Positions 50,101 to 62,565 of a stretch of 64,000 bases of DNA are shown here, one piece after another. The stretch is from Tachypleus tridentatus (Eukaryota; Arthropoda; Merostomata; Xiphosura; Limulidae). The translations under genes and the position numbers were made by a program. The DNA lies in contig NC_134833.1 in assembly GCF_004210375.1 (NCBI RefSeq), positions 147,614,127 to 147,678,126 on the forward strand, given 5' to 3'. Within the stretch, counting starts at the first letter, position 1; the number at the start of each line of letters is the position of its first letter. The notes under the pieces were generated by a model. That model searched no databases, was not told the origin of the DNA, and worked only from the letters and a program-made list of their open reading frames with translations.

Positions 50101-50858
50101 AAACAGTGTAGAAAATGCAGGGCTCAAGACTGGAGTTAGACAGACACAACAAACAGTGTTGGAAATGTAGGCTTAAGACTGGCGTTAGACAGACAGAACC
50201 CAACAGTGTAGGAAATGTAGGCCTAAGACTGGCGTTAGACAGACACAAACCAACAGTGTGTAGGAAATGGAGTCCTAAGACTGGCATGTTAGACAGACAC
50301 AACAAACAGTGTGCAGGAAATGTAGGCCTAAGACTGGCGTTAAACTAAGACCTCAAACCAACAATACAGGTAATGTAGGCCTAAGACTGGCGTTAGACAG
50401 ACAACAAACAGTGTAGGAAATGTAGGACTAAGACTGGCGTTAGGGGACATCCACAAACAAGACAGTGTAGGAAATGTAGGTACTTAGACCAGTGTATCAC
50501 AGACACAGAACACCAACAGTGTAGGAAATGTGGGTCTAGACTGGAGTGCTAAGGACAGACGTCCTGTACCAACAGCAGGGGAAATGTAGGCCTCAAGACT
50601 CCATGTTAGACAGACAACAAACAGTGTGAAAGAAAATGCAGGCCCTAAGACTGGCGTTAGACAGACACAAAACAAACAGTGTGGAAATGTAGGCTTAAGA
50701 CTGGCAGTTAGACAGACAGAACCAACCACAACAGTGCAGGAAATGTAGGCCTAAGACTGGCGTTAGACAGACACAACCAACAATGCGTAGGAAATGACTA
50801 CTAAGACTGGCGTTAGAACAACAACAAACAGTGTAGAAAATGTAGGTCTTAAGACTGG
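44169..50858 (+). repeat. 49 bp satellite array, about 136 units, 9-unit higher-order period
   Basis: The basic unit is 49 bases: TGTAGGCCTAAGACTGGCG, TTAGACAGACACAACA, AACAGTGTAGGAAA. Each unit holds the palindrome TAGGCCTA. Variant units (CATTGCAGG, TGTAGCAAA, CACCACCAACAGTGTTGG, CATCCACAAC, GACAGAACC, AAAATGCAGG) recur in fixed order: the CAACCAACATTGCAGG variant stands at 44,542, 44,983 and 45,426, spacings of 441 and 443 (9 x 49 plus two stray bases). Later in the array the variants recur in changed order and the spacing picks up many one- or two-base indels, most after about 48,000 and worst beyond 50,000. It is GC-richer than its surroundings. Minus-strand frames (CLSNASLRPTF, CLTPVLGLHFLHC) arise from the repeat itself. 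Confidence 0.97.
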
Positions 50859-51358
50859 NNNNNNNNNNNNNNNNNNNNNNNNNNNNNNNNNNNNNNNNNN
50901 NNNNNNNNNNNNNNNNNNNNNNNNNNNNNNNNNNNNNNNNNNNNNNNNNNNNNNNNNNNNNNNNNNNNNNNNNNNNNNNNNNNNNNNNNNNNNNNNNNNN
51001 NNNNNNNNNNNNNNNNNNNNNNNNNNNNNNNNNNNNNNNNNNNNNNNNNNNNNNNNNNNNNNNNNNNNNNNNNNNNNNNNNNNNNNNNNNNNNNNNNNNN
51101 NNNNNNNNNNNNNNNNNNNNNNNNNNNNNNNNNNNNNNNNNNNNNNNNNNNNNNNNNNNNNNNNNNNNNNNNNNNNNNNNNNNNNNNNNNNNNNNNNNNN
51201 NNNNNNNNNNNNNNNNNNNNNNNNNNNNNNNNNNNNNNNNNNNNNNNNNNNNNNNNNNNNNNNNNNNNNNNNNNNNNNNNNNNNNNNNNNNNNNNNNNNN
51301 NNNNNNNNNNNNNNNNNNNNNNNNNNNNNNNNNNNNNNNNNNNNNNNNNNNNNNNNNN
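50859..51358. other. Assembly gap, 500 N
   Basis: Exactly 500 N, a conventional placeholder of unknown true length. It lies between the satellite and the start of the block that repeats 23,377 onwards. Confidence 1.
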
Positions 51359-53194
51359 ATATATTAGATATGTTAAATATAGCATATAGATATAGTTAAA
51401 TTTAAAATTCTGTGTTTATGCTATATATGTGCATTAAGCAAGTTTAATTAGGTGGCTGATGCTTTTAGAAAATAAATGTATAAACATTCGACAGATTACA
51501 TCAGTGATTTCAAAACTAGAGCTGACAGAAGTTTCATATAGGTGACACTACACGTATAACTAACAAAGAAATATTTACAATATTTATTTATTTCAATAAA
51601 TGTGGCTACATAACAATGTTTATGCTGGAGATGTTTCAAAATCCCAAACTATGATGAACGCATGATAGTCCAGAGTGACTATTATTTAAATTTTCTATTT
51701 AGTTGTTACATGTTGTATATATTTATTTATCAACACTCTTCTCACCTGCTCAGGATGTTCAACTAAACCAGAAGTACATGAACTAATGATAACTGAAGGA
51801 CTGATGTAATAGAAGTAGTGATGATTATGCAGTATTAAAGTGTTCATTATACCTATAAATATCACCCCAGCATCCTTCCAATAATTCTCTTTTGTTCAAC
51901 AGTTTTCAGTTACTTTACTGTATTTAACGATACTTATCTGTATTATGGTAAATATGACTAGAGCGATACACTAGTGTCTTTAATCTCTTTCCGTATTTAG
52001 GATGGTGCAGTTGAACAAACGGATATTTTTCCTGTATCACAAAGTTTTTTGTCAATCATGTGCTTTTTAATAATATGTTCATCTTCTTTTTTGCTTCATA
52101 TAAAACTAAACTAACATTTCAGGGTCCTCTTATATTCTCTAAACCTTATTATACTTAGATTTTTTAAATGTTATTGCTCCACAAAAAAAATTACACTAAC
52201 AAAACAGATACACAGAAAGTTATTTGACTTTTAATCATATTATACGATTTTGTTATGGTGTTTGAAAATTAAATTCATTTTATGGAATGAATTTAAACCT
52301 TATTAGAAGAATATTATCTCTCATTGTGAGGAATATACATATATTTATTTATTATAGGTACAAAATGTTTACACGAAACACACTAATGTACACTAACAAA
52401 TAATTTTTGGAAATAAATAAATATTAATAATACCCCTGTGTTACGTGGATGGAATGACACCAGTTCATTGTGGGTGAAAATTTAGGTTACAAGCTTTAGT
52501 TTCTCTTCACCTCACTAGGTGATTTAAGGTTAATTAGCACCTAAATAAAATAATTTTTATGGTGATCACTGCACCATAAAACATTCAAATAAAGAATTTT
52601 GTTAATTTTCAGGCTGATTCCCAAAGTACCATAAAATAAAAATATGACTTCGACCTTTTGTATTAATTATTGATGTCAGAATTTGTTGACTAGTATAACA
52701 CATTAGATTATGATATACATTGATCCTGTTAGAAATGTTTTTTTCTCAGAATATACACTTTCATTTATCAATAATTAAAATTAAAATAAACTATAATTTA
52801 CTGTGGCCTATCAACTTTTTCCATATAAATATTAAACTCAGTCATTTTTAAGTCATCAAAGAAAGTTAACAGCTGATGATGATACGTTACGTGTTTAGAG
52901 AGATTGTGCTAATTAAATACGTGTGTTTGAAACGAAGATAAATTTAAAAAATATCTTGTTTATTGGACTTGTTTCTATGTTTTATTCTAAGTGCAATACA
53001 ACGTGTTAAAACGAAAAGCCATATCGCATGTTAATAGAAGTTTCTTGTCTCTAAAACCTCTACAGTTCAGGCACAACCATTTCTATTCTGGAACTTCTGT
53101 GTTGAGGGAGAGCAACCAGATGGACTTACTTTGCCAACTTTAGCTCAACATACCTTACATTCTTTAAATCGTGTTTATATATTTTATTTATAGA

Positions 53195-54969
53195 ACGATA
53201 AGTACAGCTGCAAGTAACACACCAGGTTGGCTTACACAGGGTATGAGAAATAAAATTAAAGAAAAGCATCACAAATATTAGAATTGTGAATTGACTGGTA
53301 GCACGAGACTTTTATAATATTATTGAATACTAGGAACGTTGGTCAAATAGGACATAAGAAAGGTGTACCAGGAAACGACTGGCTGAAAAATTGTAATAAA
53401 ACATGTTATGAAATTATGAACGTTATTGGAGAGTATACATATTTTCACTGAGAGAAAATCTCGTGTTGCAAACTTTCAGACATTCTTTTTAAACGTTGCT
53501 TCTCAGGTGGATGAGGTTAAGGATGTAGATTTGAGTTCTGGAATTTTAGAAAGCATTTGACAAGGTGAAACATAAAAGGCTTGTAAAAGATTTATTTCGT
53601 TAGATATGGGGGATAAGTAAACTAATTGGACAGAAGAGTGTCAGGGTGAAAGAGTGTTATTAGAATGGTGTTTAGTTAAACTGGATGAATGTCAGTCTTC
53701 GAATCATTCCTGTTTTCGATTTATCTTAATGAGGTACGAGAAGGAATGTTGATGAAATAAAAATATTACCTGAATATGTTAATGATGTCAAAGTTTTGAG
53801 TATTGCTATCTTTGAAGAGGATATTGATGGTGTGAAAAATAGTTTAGATCATTTATTGAGATGATCAAATAAATGGAATATTAATTGTAATAATAATAAA
53901 AGTAACATTATGCATGTAGGTAAAAAATAATTTGTAATACATGCATAATAAAAGTAACATTATGCATGTAGGTAAAAATAATTTGTTTCCTTCTTTTTGA
54001 ATTTTGTGCAAACCTATAAGAGAGCTATCTGCGTTAACCATCCATAATTTTGCAGTGTAAGACAAGAGAGAAGGCAACGAGTCATCACCACCCCAAGTTA
54101 TTTACCAATAAATAGGATTGCCCGTGAGATTATAACGCACCCACAGCTGAAAGAGCGAGAAAGTTTAGTGTGCCAAGGATTCGAACAGCAACCCTCAGAT
54201 TACGAGTCGATCGTCTTAACTACCCAGCCATGCCGGGCCTGTAATAATTTTAATTATAAGTATAATTTGAGAATAATCTTAACATTGTCATAAAAGAAGT
54301 GACCTTGATGTAATTGTTGATTAGTTCTGAAGTCATTAAAGCTGTGTGCTTTTGGTGGTGATAACACAAATAGGATTTAGACCGTAGAGGTCACTGATTA
54401 GGTCAAATTTGATTAAATGTTTTTAGTCTTAGGCTACTTACCATAGGAATGACATTAAAATGCTGGAACATATTCAGAGGATTGTAAGTAAAATGATACC
54501 TCGGATGGAAGGGTTGTCATATGAGGAGAGATTATGATCTTAAAATTGATAAAAATAAAAACTAGAGGAGATCTGACTGATGTGTTTAAGATTCTAAAAG
54601 AAATCTATAATACTGATGAATCAACATCTGTCATACTTAACATCGAGAATTTTGTACGTATGAGTCATAAATATAATTATAGGCAAAGGGGAAGCTGTTC
54701 TCAGCTACGAAAATTTTATTTTTTAAATAGGATTAAATGGAATGGATTGTTTCGTGTGTTGTTCAGAGAATAAATATCAGTGAGTTTCAAAAAAATCTTA
54801 ATAGATGCATCAATGATGAGAAATGGATTTACATTTCTCATATTTTGAAATTTTGTTTAGAGGATGGGACAACCAAGATGAATTAACATGTATTTTGTCC
54901 TCAATAAACTTTATTTTATGATTTAAGAAAAATCTTGATCATATGTGAATGATAAGGGCTGGGTTTTAA
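53195..54969 (+). mobile_element. CR1-like LINE fragment, post-gap copy
   Basis: Copy of 25,215-26,990 with the same inserted SINE and the same 50-base duplication at its edge. The C-terminal frame (54,534-54,773) differs from the first copy by an extra G that shifts the frame in AGGCAAAGGGG. Confidence 0.75.
53985..54239 (-). mobile_element. tRNA-Thr-like SINE, post-gap copy
   Basis: Same element as 26,009-26,260, with a few substitutions such as GCCCGTGAGATT for TCCCGTAAGATT. Confidence 0.8.
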
Positions 54970-55314
54970 ATATTTATATATTTATATATTTCACAAGTAC
55001 AAAATATACACCAGGAAAACACTAATGCACAGCTTAAGTGTAATTGTTTTTCAAGGATAAAGTACGAACAATATTTACAGCGTGAAGAAACACTATTTAA
55101 AATTACAATGCCTATCGAAATTCTATCTTGGAACATTACACCATATTGAACCTACACTAAACCTTAAGTATATGCTTGGAATCCTCTTTTGTTTTTCCAA
55201 TTTTGTATTTTACTATTTCACTAGTTTTTGTGTGTTAAGTGACCATAAAGCAACGTAATTCTTTGTTGCACTGAACTTGCTATACCTATTTAAAGCCTGA
55301 TTTTACTATAATAA

Positions 55315-55615
55315 GCCAAACATGTCTACAAAGTTTAAAAACTGGTTATTATTTATACTATACTTACTGTGCACAGTTTGAAATCTGAGTGTTAGTAAAA
55401 TCAAGTATGCAAAGTTTAAATACGAGTGTTACTGACATTATGGTTTCAAAAATTCAAAACTATCTGTTATTGATACCATATCTACAAAGTTTAAAAGCTT
55501 AATTTTGTTCAAATCGATTTTACATAATTTAAAAACTCATTATTATTGAAATCATGTTTGTTCTAAAAAGGTTGAAAATTGAGTATTATAGAAATCCTAC
55601 TGAATTCGTTGTCAA
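55315..55615 (-). repeat. Degenerate ~40 bp tandem repeat, post-gap copy
   Basis: Copy of 27,335-27,640 with one extra A in an A run. Confidence 0.45.
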
Positions 55616-55686
55616 CAATAATTGGTTCAATGATTTTAAGAACAGATTTTTTTTAGTTTTAGATAAGAATCGTTATAAAAAAAATA

Positions 55687-55960
55687 GGGCCAACATGGCC
55701 AGGTGGGTTAAGGCGTTCAACTCGTAATCTGAGGTTCGCGGGTTCGAATCCCCGTTGTACCATATATGCTCGCCCTTTCAGCCGTGGGGGAGTTATAGTG
55801 TGACGGTCAATCCCACTATTTGTTGGTAAAAGAGTCGCCCATGAATTAGCAGTAGGTGGTGATAACTAGGTTCCTTCCTTCTAGTCTTACACTGCAAAAT
55901 TTGAAACGGTTAACGCAGATTGTTCTCGTGTAGCTTTGCGCGAAATTAAAAAAACACATA
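55687..55960 (+). mobile_element. tRNA-Thr-like SINE, post-gap copy
   Basis: Copy of 27,703-27,978, identical in the tRNA head and B box; the tail A run differs in length. Confidence 0.85.
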
Positions 55961-56624
55961 AAAAATATATTCTGAACCATTAATTTGTATGTTTTGTAAG
56001 CTGTAAAATTTACACCTAAAATTAGAACAAAACGATAACAGAATGAGTTAAAATATGCCAGGAAGAATAAAGAAAAGCGACACCTATATGGTTGTTTAGG
56101 GACCTTCAAAAGTCATTATTTTACTTTATTAGGTCTCTTCATTTTTCGCTGAATGTATGGTCGGAGGTTTAAAATACAACTGAGTTAAGGTTAAATGTAA
56201 GTGAATTAAACTTGGTGATTTTAAGAAAATATTTTGTTCAGCACAATGGAATTATCCTCAAGTGATGACAACGATTGAAACAGAAGAGTTTTGCTTTTAA
56301 AATTAGTACTCTCTTTTTAATTTTAAATACTTCTCAATCAGAATATACGTTACAACATAAGTACACAGAGAAAGTTGATGAAAAAGTTTGGAGTACTTTC
56401 GATAACCTTATTTACACGATCAGTTACAAATGATGTTATGATTTAAAACTCGAAAGAAATATATTTTGGACGACAAATACAATATGATTTATTAGTTACT
56501 ATAATAGATTTATATTAATATCAAACAACAATGAGTAGTTGGCAAAAGGGACATCTTAAAACAAACTACACTTTTGAAACATTTCAGTATTTACGATCTA
56601 ACACATTTTGAATGTTTGTAATTA

Positions 56625-56727
56625 AGCACAAGCAAACTAATGAGCTACCTGTGCTCTGTCAACCACGGTTATCGAAACTCATATTTTAGCGTTGTAAGTC
56701 AGCAGACATACCGCTTTTCCACTGGGA
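56625..56727 (-). mobile_element. tRNA-Val-like SINE, post-gap copy
   Basis: Copy of 28,632-28,743. The 72-codon frame over it (56,640-56,858) is unchanged, as expected for a recent copy, and is not evidence of coding. Confidence 0.6.
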
Positions 56728-57423
56728 AACAATTTAACACATATAGCAGCAATAAAGAGTGGCTTATCGTAAGTTTGGGAAATTATACAATGAGAGACAT
56801 TCAAGCTAAGGAAAATTCGAAACTACCGCAAATATTTTCCGGACTCAGCAACAAATAATTGGAAATATAAAGATTTTGTTTTTAATTCATGGTTTATATA
56901 AAACTTTATAAAATTGTAAGCAGATGAACGTACACAAGTTTCAAATATAATGTTGTTTACTTTTTGTTTAAACCATTTCTAACGTAAAAAAAATTAACAG
57001 TACGAAAGTTTTCCTTCTTCTGTAATTTCTTTTATTTACTGTAAATTTCTAAAAACAAACACATGAAGCACAAATAAACACATGGAAGTTTCGTGAAGAA
57101 AAAACGAAGCATGTCTCATTGAAACATAGAAAGTTTATTTTGAGGTCAGAAACAGATCTCTAATAACCACGTTCATCAAGGTGAAACAACAAACTCATCA
57201 CGTGGATATGTATGTCACCATCATTAACTATCGAAAGTTATAGACTTAACTTCAAGCATCAATGTTAAAACTATTTATTGCTAACTACATTACGAGCATC
57301 GGTTATCAAAAGCTTTGAAATAGTAATGATAAAACAGTGAAAAAGTTATTATGCAAAAAATAATAGAAACCAAATAATATTAATAACAGCACGAAGTAAA
57401 TTGTTATGTGAAAATATTAAGAA

Positions 57424-58495
57424 CTAATTCACTTTCCTTAATGTTGTTAAAAGAACACCAACAAAAATTAAAACAGCGCCAAAAATGCTACACCAGGTAG
57501 CGATGGTATTTAATATGAAAATTTCGAACAAAAGGCTGTAATTATATTTACAGTTTGAGCAACAGACACAGGTCCAGCATTTTCCACTTGTAAGGCTATT
57601 GTGGTGAGGAGTTCATACAGTGTAATACAAATTCAGAACTCACAACAAGAACACTGTTTTACCACAAGATGATATTTGAATTTCTTCGAACAAGAACAGT
57701 AGAAAGATTCCGGCAACAAAGCTAAATGTAGACATAATGGCAACCACAACTTGAGGTGGTGATTTTTGAAGTTTACGGGCCATTGTAAAGCTTTGTTTGT
57801 TTATTTGTTTATTTGTTTGTTTGTTTGTTTGGGAAATTAGCACAAAGCTACTCGAAGGCTATCTGTGCTAGGCGTCCCTAATTTACGAGTCGCACGCCTT
57901 ACGCGCGTGGCCATGCCAGGCCTGTCATTGTATAGCAACAAGCTGTCAATAGACACGAGAAAATCCAAAAATAATTCCTTTCCTCCGATTACCTACGTCA
58001 TGAATATCTTGAAACGTTCGTACAATAAACTTTGGTTTGATAACTAAAATAATGCACGTCATCGTCAGCATTAAGATGAATACATTGTGAGCCTCACAAC
58101 GTTCTCTCTAAACCAAGTAAGCAAAGAAAACTAATGAACACAGGAGAATATAAATAGATTGTGGAAGCATCCGCAAGAGGGAGCCAATGAAAACAGAATA
58201 TCATTAGTGCTTTTACTATTCCATCAAATAAAGCTCTAAAAAACAAAATAGTTCTTTCTCCTTTCTCTCCGATGTAATTGGCTTTCGAATAAATAATAAA
58301 AACATTATAAATTCCCCATTGGATAAGAGCTTGAGTTACCAGAAACTGGGCTGAACTAATTTCTGACACCAGCTTCAAATTCAAAATCGCCAGAGAATAC
58401 ATGAATCCAGATGTCATTCCCAAAATAATTTTAATTCCAGAAACAGACTTGAACTTCTTGAAACTAAATGTCTGGTCAGAAGTTTTCATGTCCAT
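57424..58495 (-). pseudogene. SLC35G1-like EamA transporter, copy 6 (duplicate of copy 4)
   Basis: Same structure as copy 4: MDMKTSDQTF at 58,495, 133 open codons to the shared frameshift, the same SINE, then the C-terminal part. It has further one-base losses relative to copy 4, all in short runs (GTTTTACC for GTTTTTACC near 57,657, ATTCAG for ATTCCAG near 57,632, AAAAGG for AAAAAGG near 57,532). These break the 108-codon C-terminal frame that is open in copy 4. The pattern suggests lower consensus quality rather than real decay. Confidence 0.88.
57788..57925 (-). mobile_element. Short SINE inside copy 6, with target duplication
   Basis: Same internally deleted SINE; CATTGTA at 57,781-57,787 and 57,926-57,932. 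Confidence 0.85.
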
Positions 58496-61400
58496 AGTTG
58501 TATGTCGAAGAAGATGCTACGAATAAAAATTAAACTATTAATTTGTGTCTATTTGTAATAACTTATTTCTTAATATATCTTATTAATACAATAAAGCACT
58601 ACACTTCTCAGATTTTGTTGTTAGTATATATTTCTGAAGAATTGAAAACGACTTATTCACGGTTTCATCCTAATTCCTTTCTAAGGACAAACATAATACG
58701 GTCTTCAATGTTTGTAATAAAAAAATATGTCGTATATAAATCTTGTTATTGATGATCGGTCTGTTTTGTCAGTTTATTATTTTCATATAAAATTATCTCT
58801 TGCTATTTCTGTACATATGTTTTAAACCAGGATTTTGTATTTTAAATAATAATTTCCGACCAAGATAATGTTAAATATACAAATAGAACTAAAAAGGTTA
58901 CGTACAAATTAATGATTATTATAATAGTTTGATTAGATTAACGTAACTTAAATCACAAGTTCGTAAATGTTAAAATGCATTTATCCATTAATAATGTTCT
59001 TGGACATAATTCTTAAAATATCTTCAGATATTTGTTCACTTTATGATATTTAACATAGTTCTAAACCAATACACCAAGTTAAAATTCCATTTGCATAGTT
59101 ATAAAGTTGATATGAACCACGTTGAAAGTTATTTTAAACGGTATTTTATTGAATATTTGAAAAATATACTAGCTATAAAGAAAGATGGAGTGTTTCATTT
59201 CGTAAGAAGCTTGATAAACTGTATTTGTCACTCAGGTTTAACAGGATTTCTCTTTTCAATTAAGTTTCACTGGTTACAGAGATGGTGAATAACTCTCTAT
59301 CTGAACTAAATTATGAGAAGAATATTTCAGATATTTTAAACGATGACTTCTTTACTTGTGTTTACTTTGAAAAAAGTTATTTCGGATAAAAAACTAACTT
59401 CATAAAATATTTGTAAAGGTTTTTAAAACTACATTAATTACTTCTGCACCACGTAATCTACCAGGTTCAATAAGTTATTATGATATCGAGAAACAAGAAC
59501 CAAACCTCTCTATTCTGCTTTTAAAGTCTTAGTATTAACAAATTTAATATTATCAAAGTTCTGTGCTATCTAAATAAGTTACCAAATATTACGATAATTA
59601 TTTAACGCAGAAGCTTGTGAAGTGATTTACAGAGAAAAGTATTAATTTTATATGTTTTGAAATTAAAGAACGGACAATGAAAAACAAGAAATGCTGTCCG
59701 TAAACAACTCGCCATCTGCAGGGTGTTCAATTTGAAACAAACTAATAATTCAGATGTGTAAACTTAGCTAATAATGAATTTTCTCGTTTAAACAGAAACG
59801 TATGTACCTTCGCCAACTCTCAACCCTAACCACCAGAGTATGTTATGAAAATTCTGGATTAATAACTGTACATCACAAGAGATAATAATAATAAGAAGAA
59901 CATGTTATCATTGTAACAAATATTGAAAAATAAAACCACAGTGAACTGAACAAACTGTCTGAAGTCTGATATTAGATAAACTAGTTTATTGATTGATATG
60001 TTTGGTTGTTGTTTTTCTTCTTTTAGTTTTATTTCTGGCAGAAGATAACGTAAGACCTTAAAGGATGCACGAATGTGTCGTAACAAGTTGCTATATCAGG
60101 CTTTTGACAGTTTGTTCCCTTTACTATGGTCTTTAATTACGAAGTATAGACTGTACTGAAACTGTTTTTTCCCAAACCTTACTTCAATCGACTGGGTCAA
60201 CATTAAGAAGAGTTAAACTTTGTCAATTTAAATGTGTTTATAAAACAAAATTAAAATATTTTAACAAAAAATAACAAGAATTTAATGATATAAAGAACGT
60301 ATGAATTATTAACTTTGGTAAAATTCATTTATTTTCAACATTATTTGTGTCGTGTTACTCCTGTGGTGGAGCTCTGAGTTTCGGAGTTCGTAAGCATTGA
60401 TTGAATCTCTGTGATTCCATAAACTATTCATCGAAACGTTAAGCTGTTAGTGTGTAATAAAAGTTAAGGTAAAGCTTTTAGTGTGCGTGTGGTAGGGTTA
60501 TGTTTTTTCTTTCTTTTTGTTCTGCAGTAGAAAATTATGGACACAGTAGATAGACTTATTGACTTTGACATAAAGGCAAAATATAAAACAAATAATTATA
60601 TTATGTGTATTTACTAGTGTACTGTGTTCTAGTGGTGGATTGAAGGTAGGTGTTCCAAAAACGTTTTCATCCTTTAGACTCAAGTTAAGTACTGAACTTT
60701 TATTTTAAGGATATGACGACTACATACGCTGTTTTATTTGTTGCGAAAAATCAAAACAATGAATATTTATCAATTCTCCAGTCAGTTTGAAGTCACTAAT
60801 GTATGCACCACACAGTTATCTTTCTAGCTGGCACGTGTTCTACCTACAGCACAACTATTTTGTGTTGCTTCAATTATTGTTATATTATAATTAGGTTAAT
60901 AGCCCCTCTCAACCCCATTTTGACAAAATGGACATGGCACTGAATTACGATGTTTGTAACTGCTGTTTCTAAGTTATACGTGTACAATAATAATCTTCAC
61001 AGCACAAGAGTTTGGTAAAACATAGTTTACATTTCCTTTCACCTTATGTTTAAAGCTACCGAAGTGTGTGACACTCAGCTCTGAATAGATTAGTTGCGAT
61101 ATTTAGACATTTTAGTTTTATTTATATTTTGATTTTTATTAATGTGATAGAATAGTGTTGGTTCAGTCTATTGGCGTTATATGACTCATATCTTTTGTTT
61201 CTTGGTTACAAAGGTTAGGGAGAAACAATTTCACTGTAGACTATCTTTCGTAAATGAGAAAAAACAAAAAACATAGTAAATGAAACGAACTCTTAAAGTC
61301 TGATATCATAGAAACTTGTTTCGACATATTCGTGTGTCCTTTTAATCTCATGTTATCTTCTGTCAGAAATAAAACTAAAAAAACAACAACAACCAAGCAT

Positions 61401-61785
61401 AATGGTCAATAAACTAGTTTATCTAATATCAGACTTATGATAGTTTGTTCAGTTTACTGTGGTTCTTTTAGTATTTGCTACAACGATAACATGTTTTATT
61501 TGTGATGTACATTTATCAATCCGCAGTTATGTTATCCCATTTTATAACATACTCTGGGGGTAAAGGTTGACAGTAGCAAAAGACATAAACAATTCTGTTT
61601 AAATGAAACAACTGTTTATTAGCTAAGCTTATAGAGCTTGTTCTTGGGTTGTTTCTAATTATGAACAAAGATATTACAGCTGTGCATATGTATTGGCAAG
61701 TTATTTGTCGATACAATTTCTTTTTCCGTTATTTAATTTCAAAAAATATTAGATAGTATGGATAAACCAAATATTTTTGCTCTTT

Positions 61786-61971
61786 TAACCATGGGGGCGT
61801 CATTATGTGATAGCCATTCCTACTATTCGTTGGTAAAAGAGTAGCCCAAGAGTTGGCGGTGGGTGGGGATGACTAGTTACCTTCCATTTAGCCTTACACT
61901 GCTAAATTAAGGACGGCTAAAGCAGATAGCCCTTGTATTTCTTTGTGTAAAATTCAGAAACAAAGAAACAA
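61786..61971 (+). mobile_element. SINE body without tRNA head, post-gap copy
   Basis: Copy of 33,814-33,997, from CATGGGGGCGTCATTATGTG to the AACAAAGAAACAAG tail. Confidence 0.8.
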
Positions 61972-62565
61972 GTATTGAAAAGTATCCAAAAATGATTACA
62001 CTTAACTGTTACAAGTTTATACATTAAATTAATAATCGTAAAATTTGGAAACTTATTTTTATAGCACAGAACATTCATATTAGTAGGTTTGTTCATACGG
62101 GGACCTTAAAAGCAAAACAGACAGTTTCTGTTCTTGTTTCTCGTTATGAGAATAAGTTATAAAGACTAGTAGACCATGTTGTGTGTAAGAAACTACCGTA
62201 GTGTTAAAAAAACAATAAAAATATTTTATAAAGCTAATTTTTTTCCGGAATGACATTTTTCAAGGTAAATAAATTATCGTTTAAAATATCTGAAATATTC
62301 TCTTCGTAACTTAATTCAGTTAGGAAGTTATTCATCATCTCCGTAACCAGTAAAATTCAATTTAAAGGAGAATTCATGTAAAACTTAGTGACAAATATAG
62401 TTGATTAAACTACTTATGTAATGAAACTCTCCATCTTTCTTTAAAGTTATTTTGTTTTTACAATATTTCATAGAATACCGTTTAAAATAATTTTGAATGT
62501 GGTTCTTATCAACTTTATAATTAATTAGATGATTTTAGAATTTCATCTTATTATATGGGTTTAGA

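Noticed and set aside
46550-50729. Several minus-strand frames of 80-130 codons with repeating CLSNASLRPTF / CLTPVLGLHF
   Set aside because: They are the three-frame reading of a 49-base repeat (49 is not a multiple of 3) and are cut at random by indels.
44169-50858. Regular repeats that might be a CRISPR array
   Set aside because: Units are head-to-tail with no unique spacers, in a eukaryotic context with SINEs and LINEs; it is a satellite.
50794-51399. Long frames on both strands around 50,850-51,390
   Set aside because: They run through the 500 N gap and contain only unknown residues.
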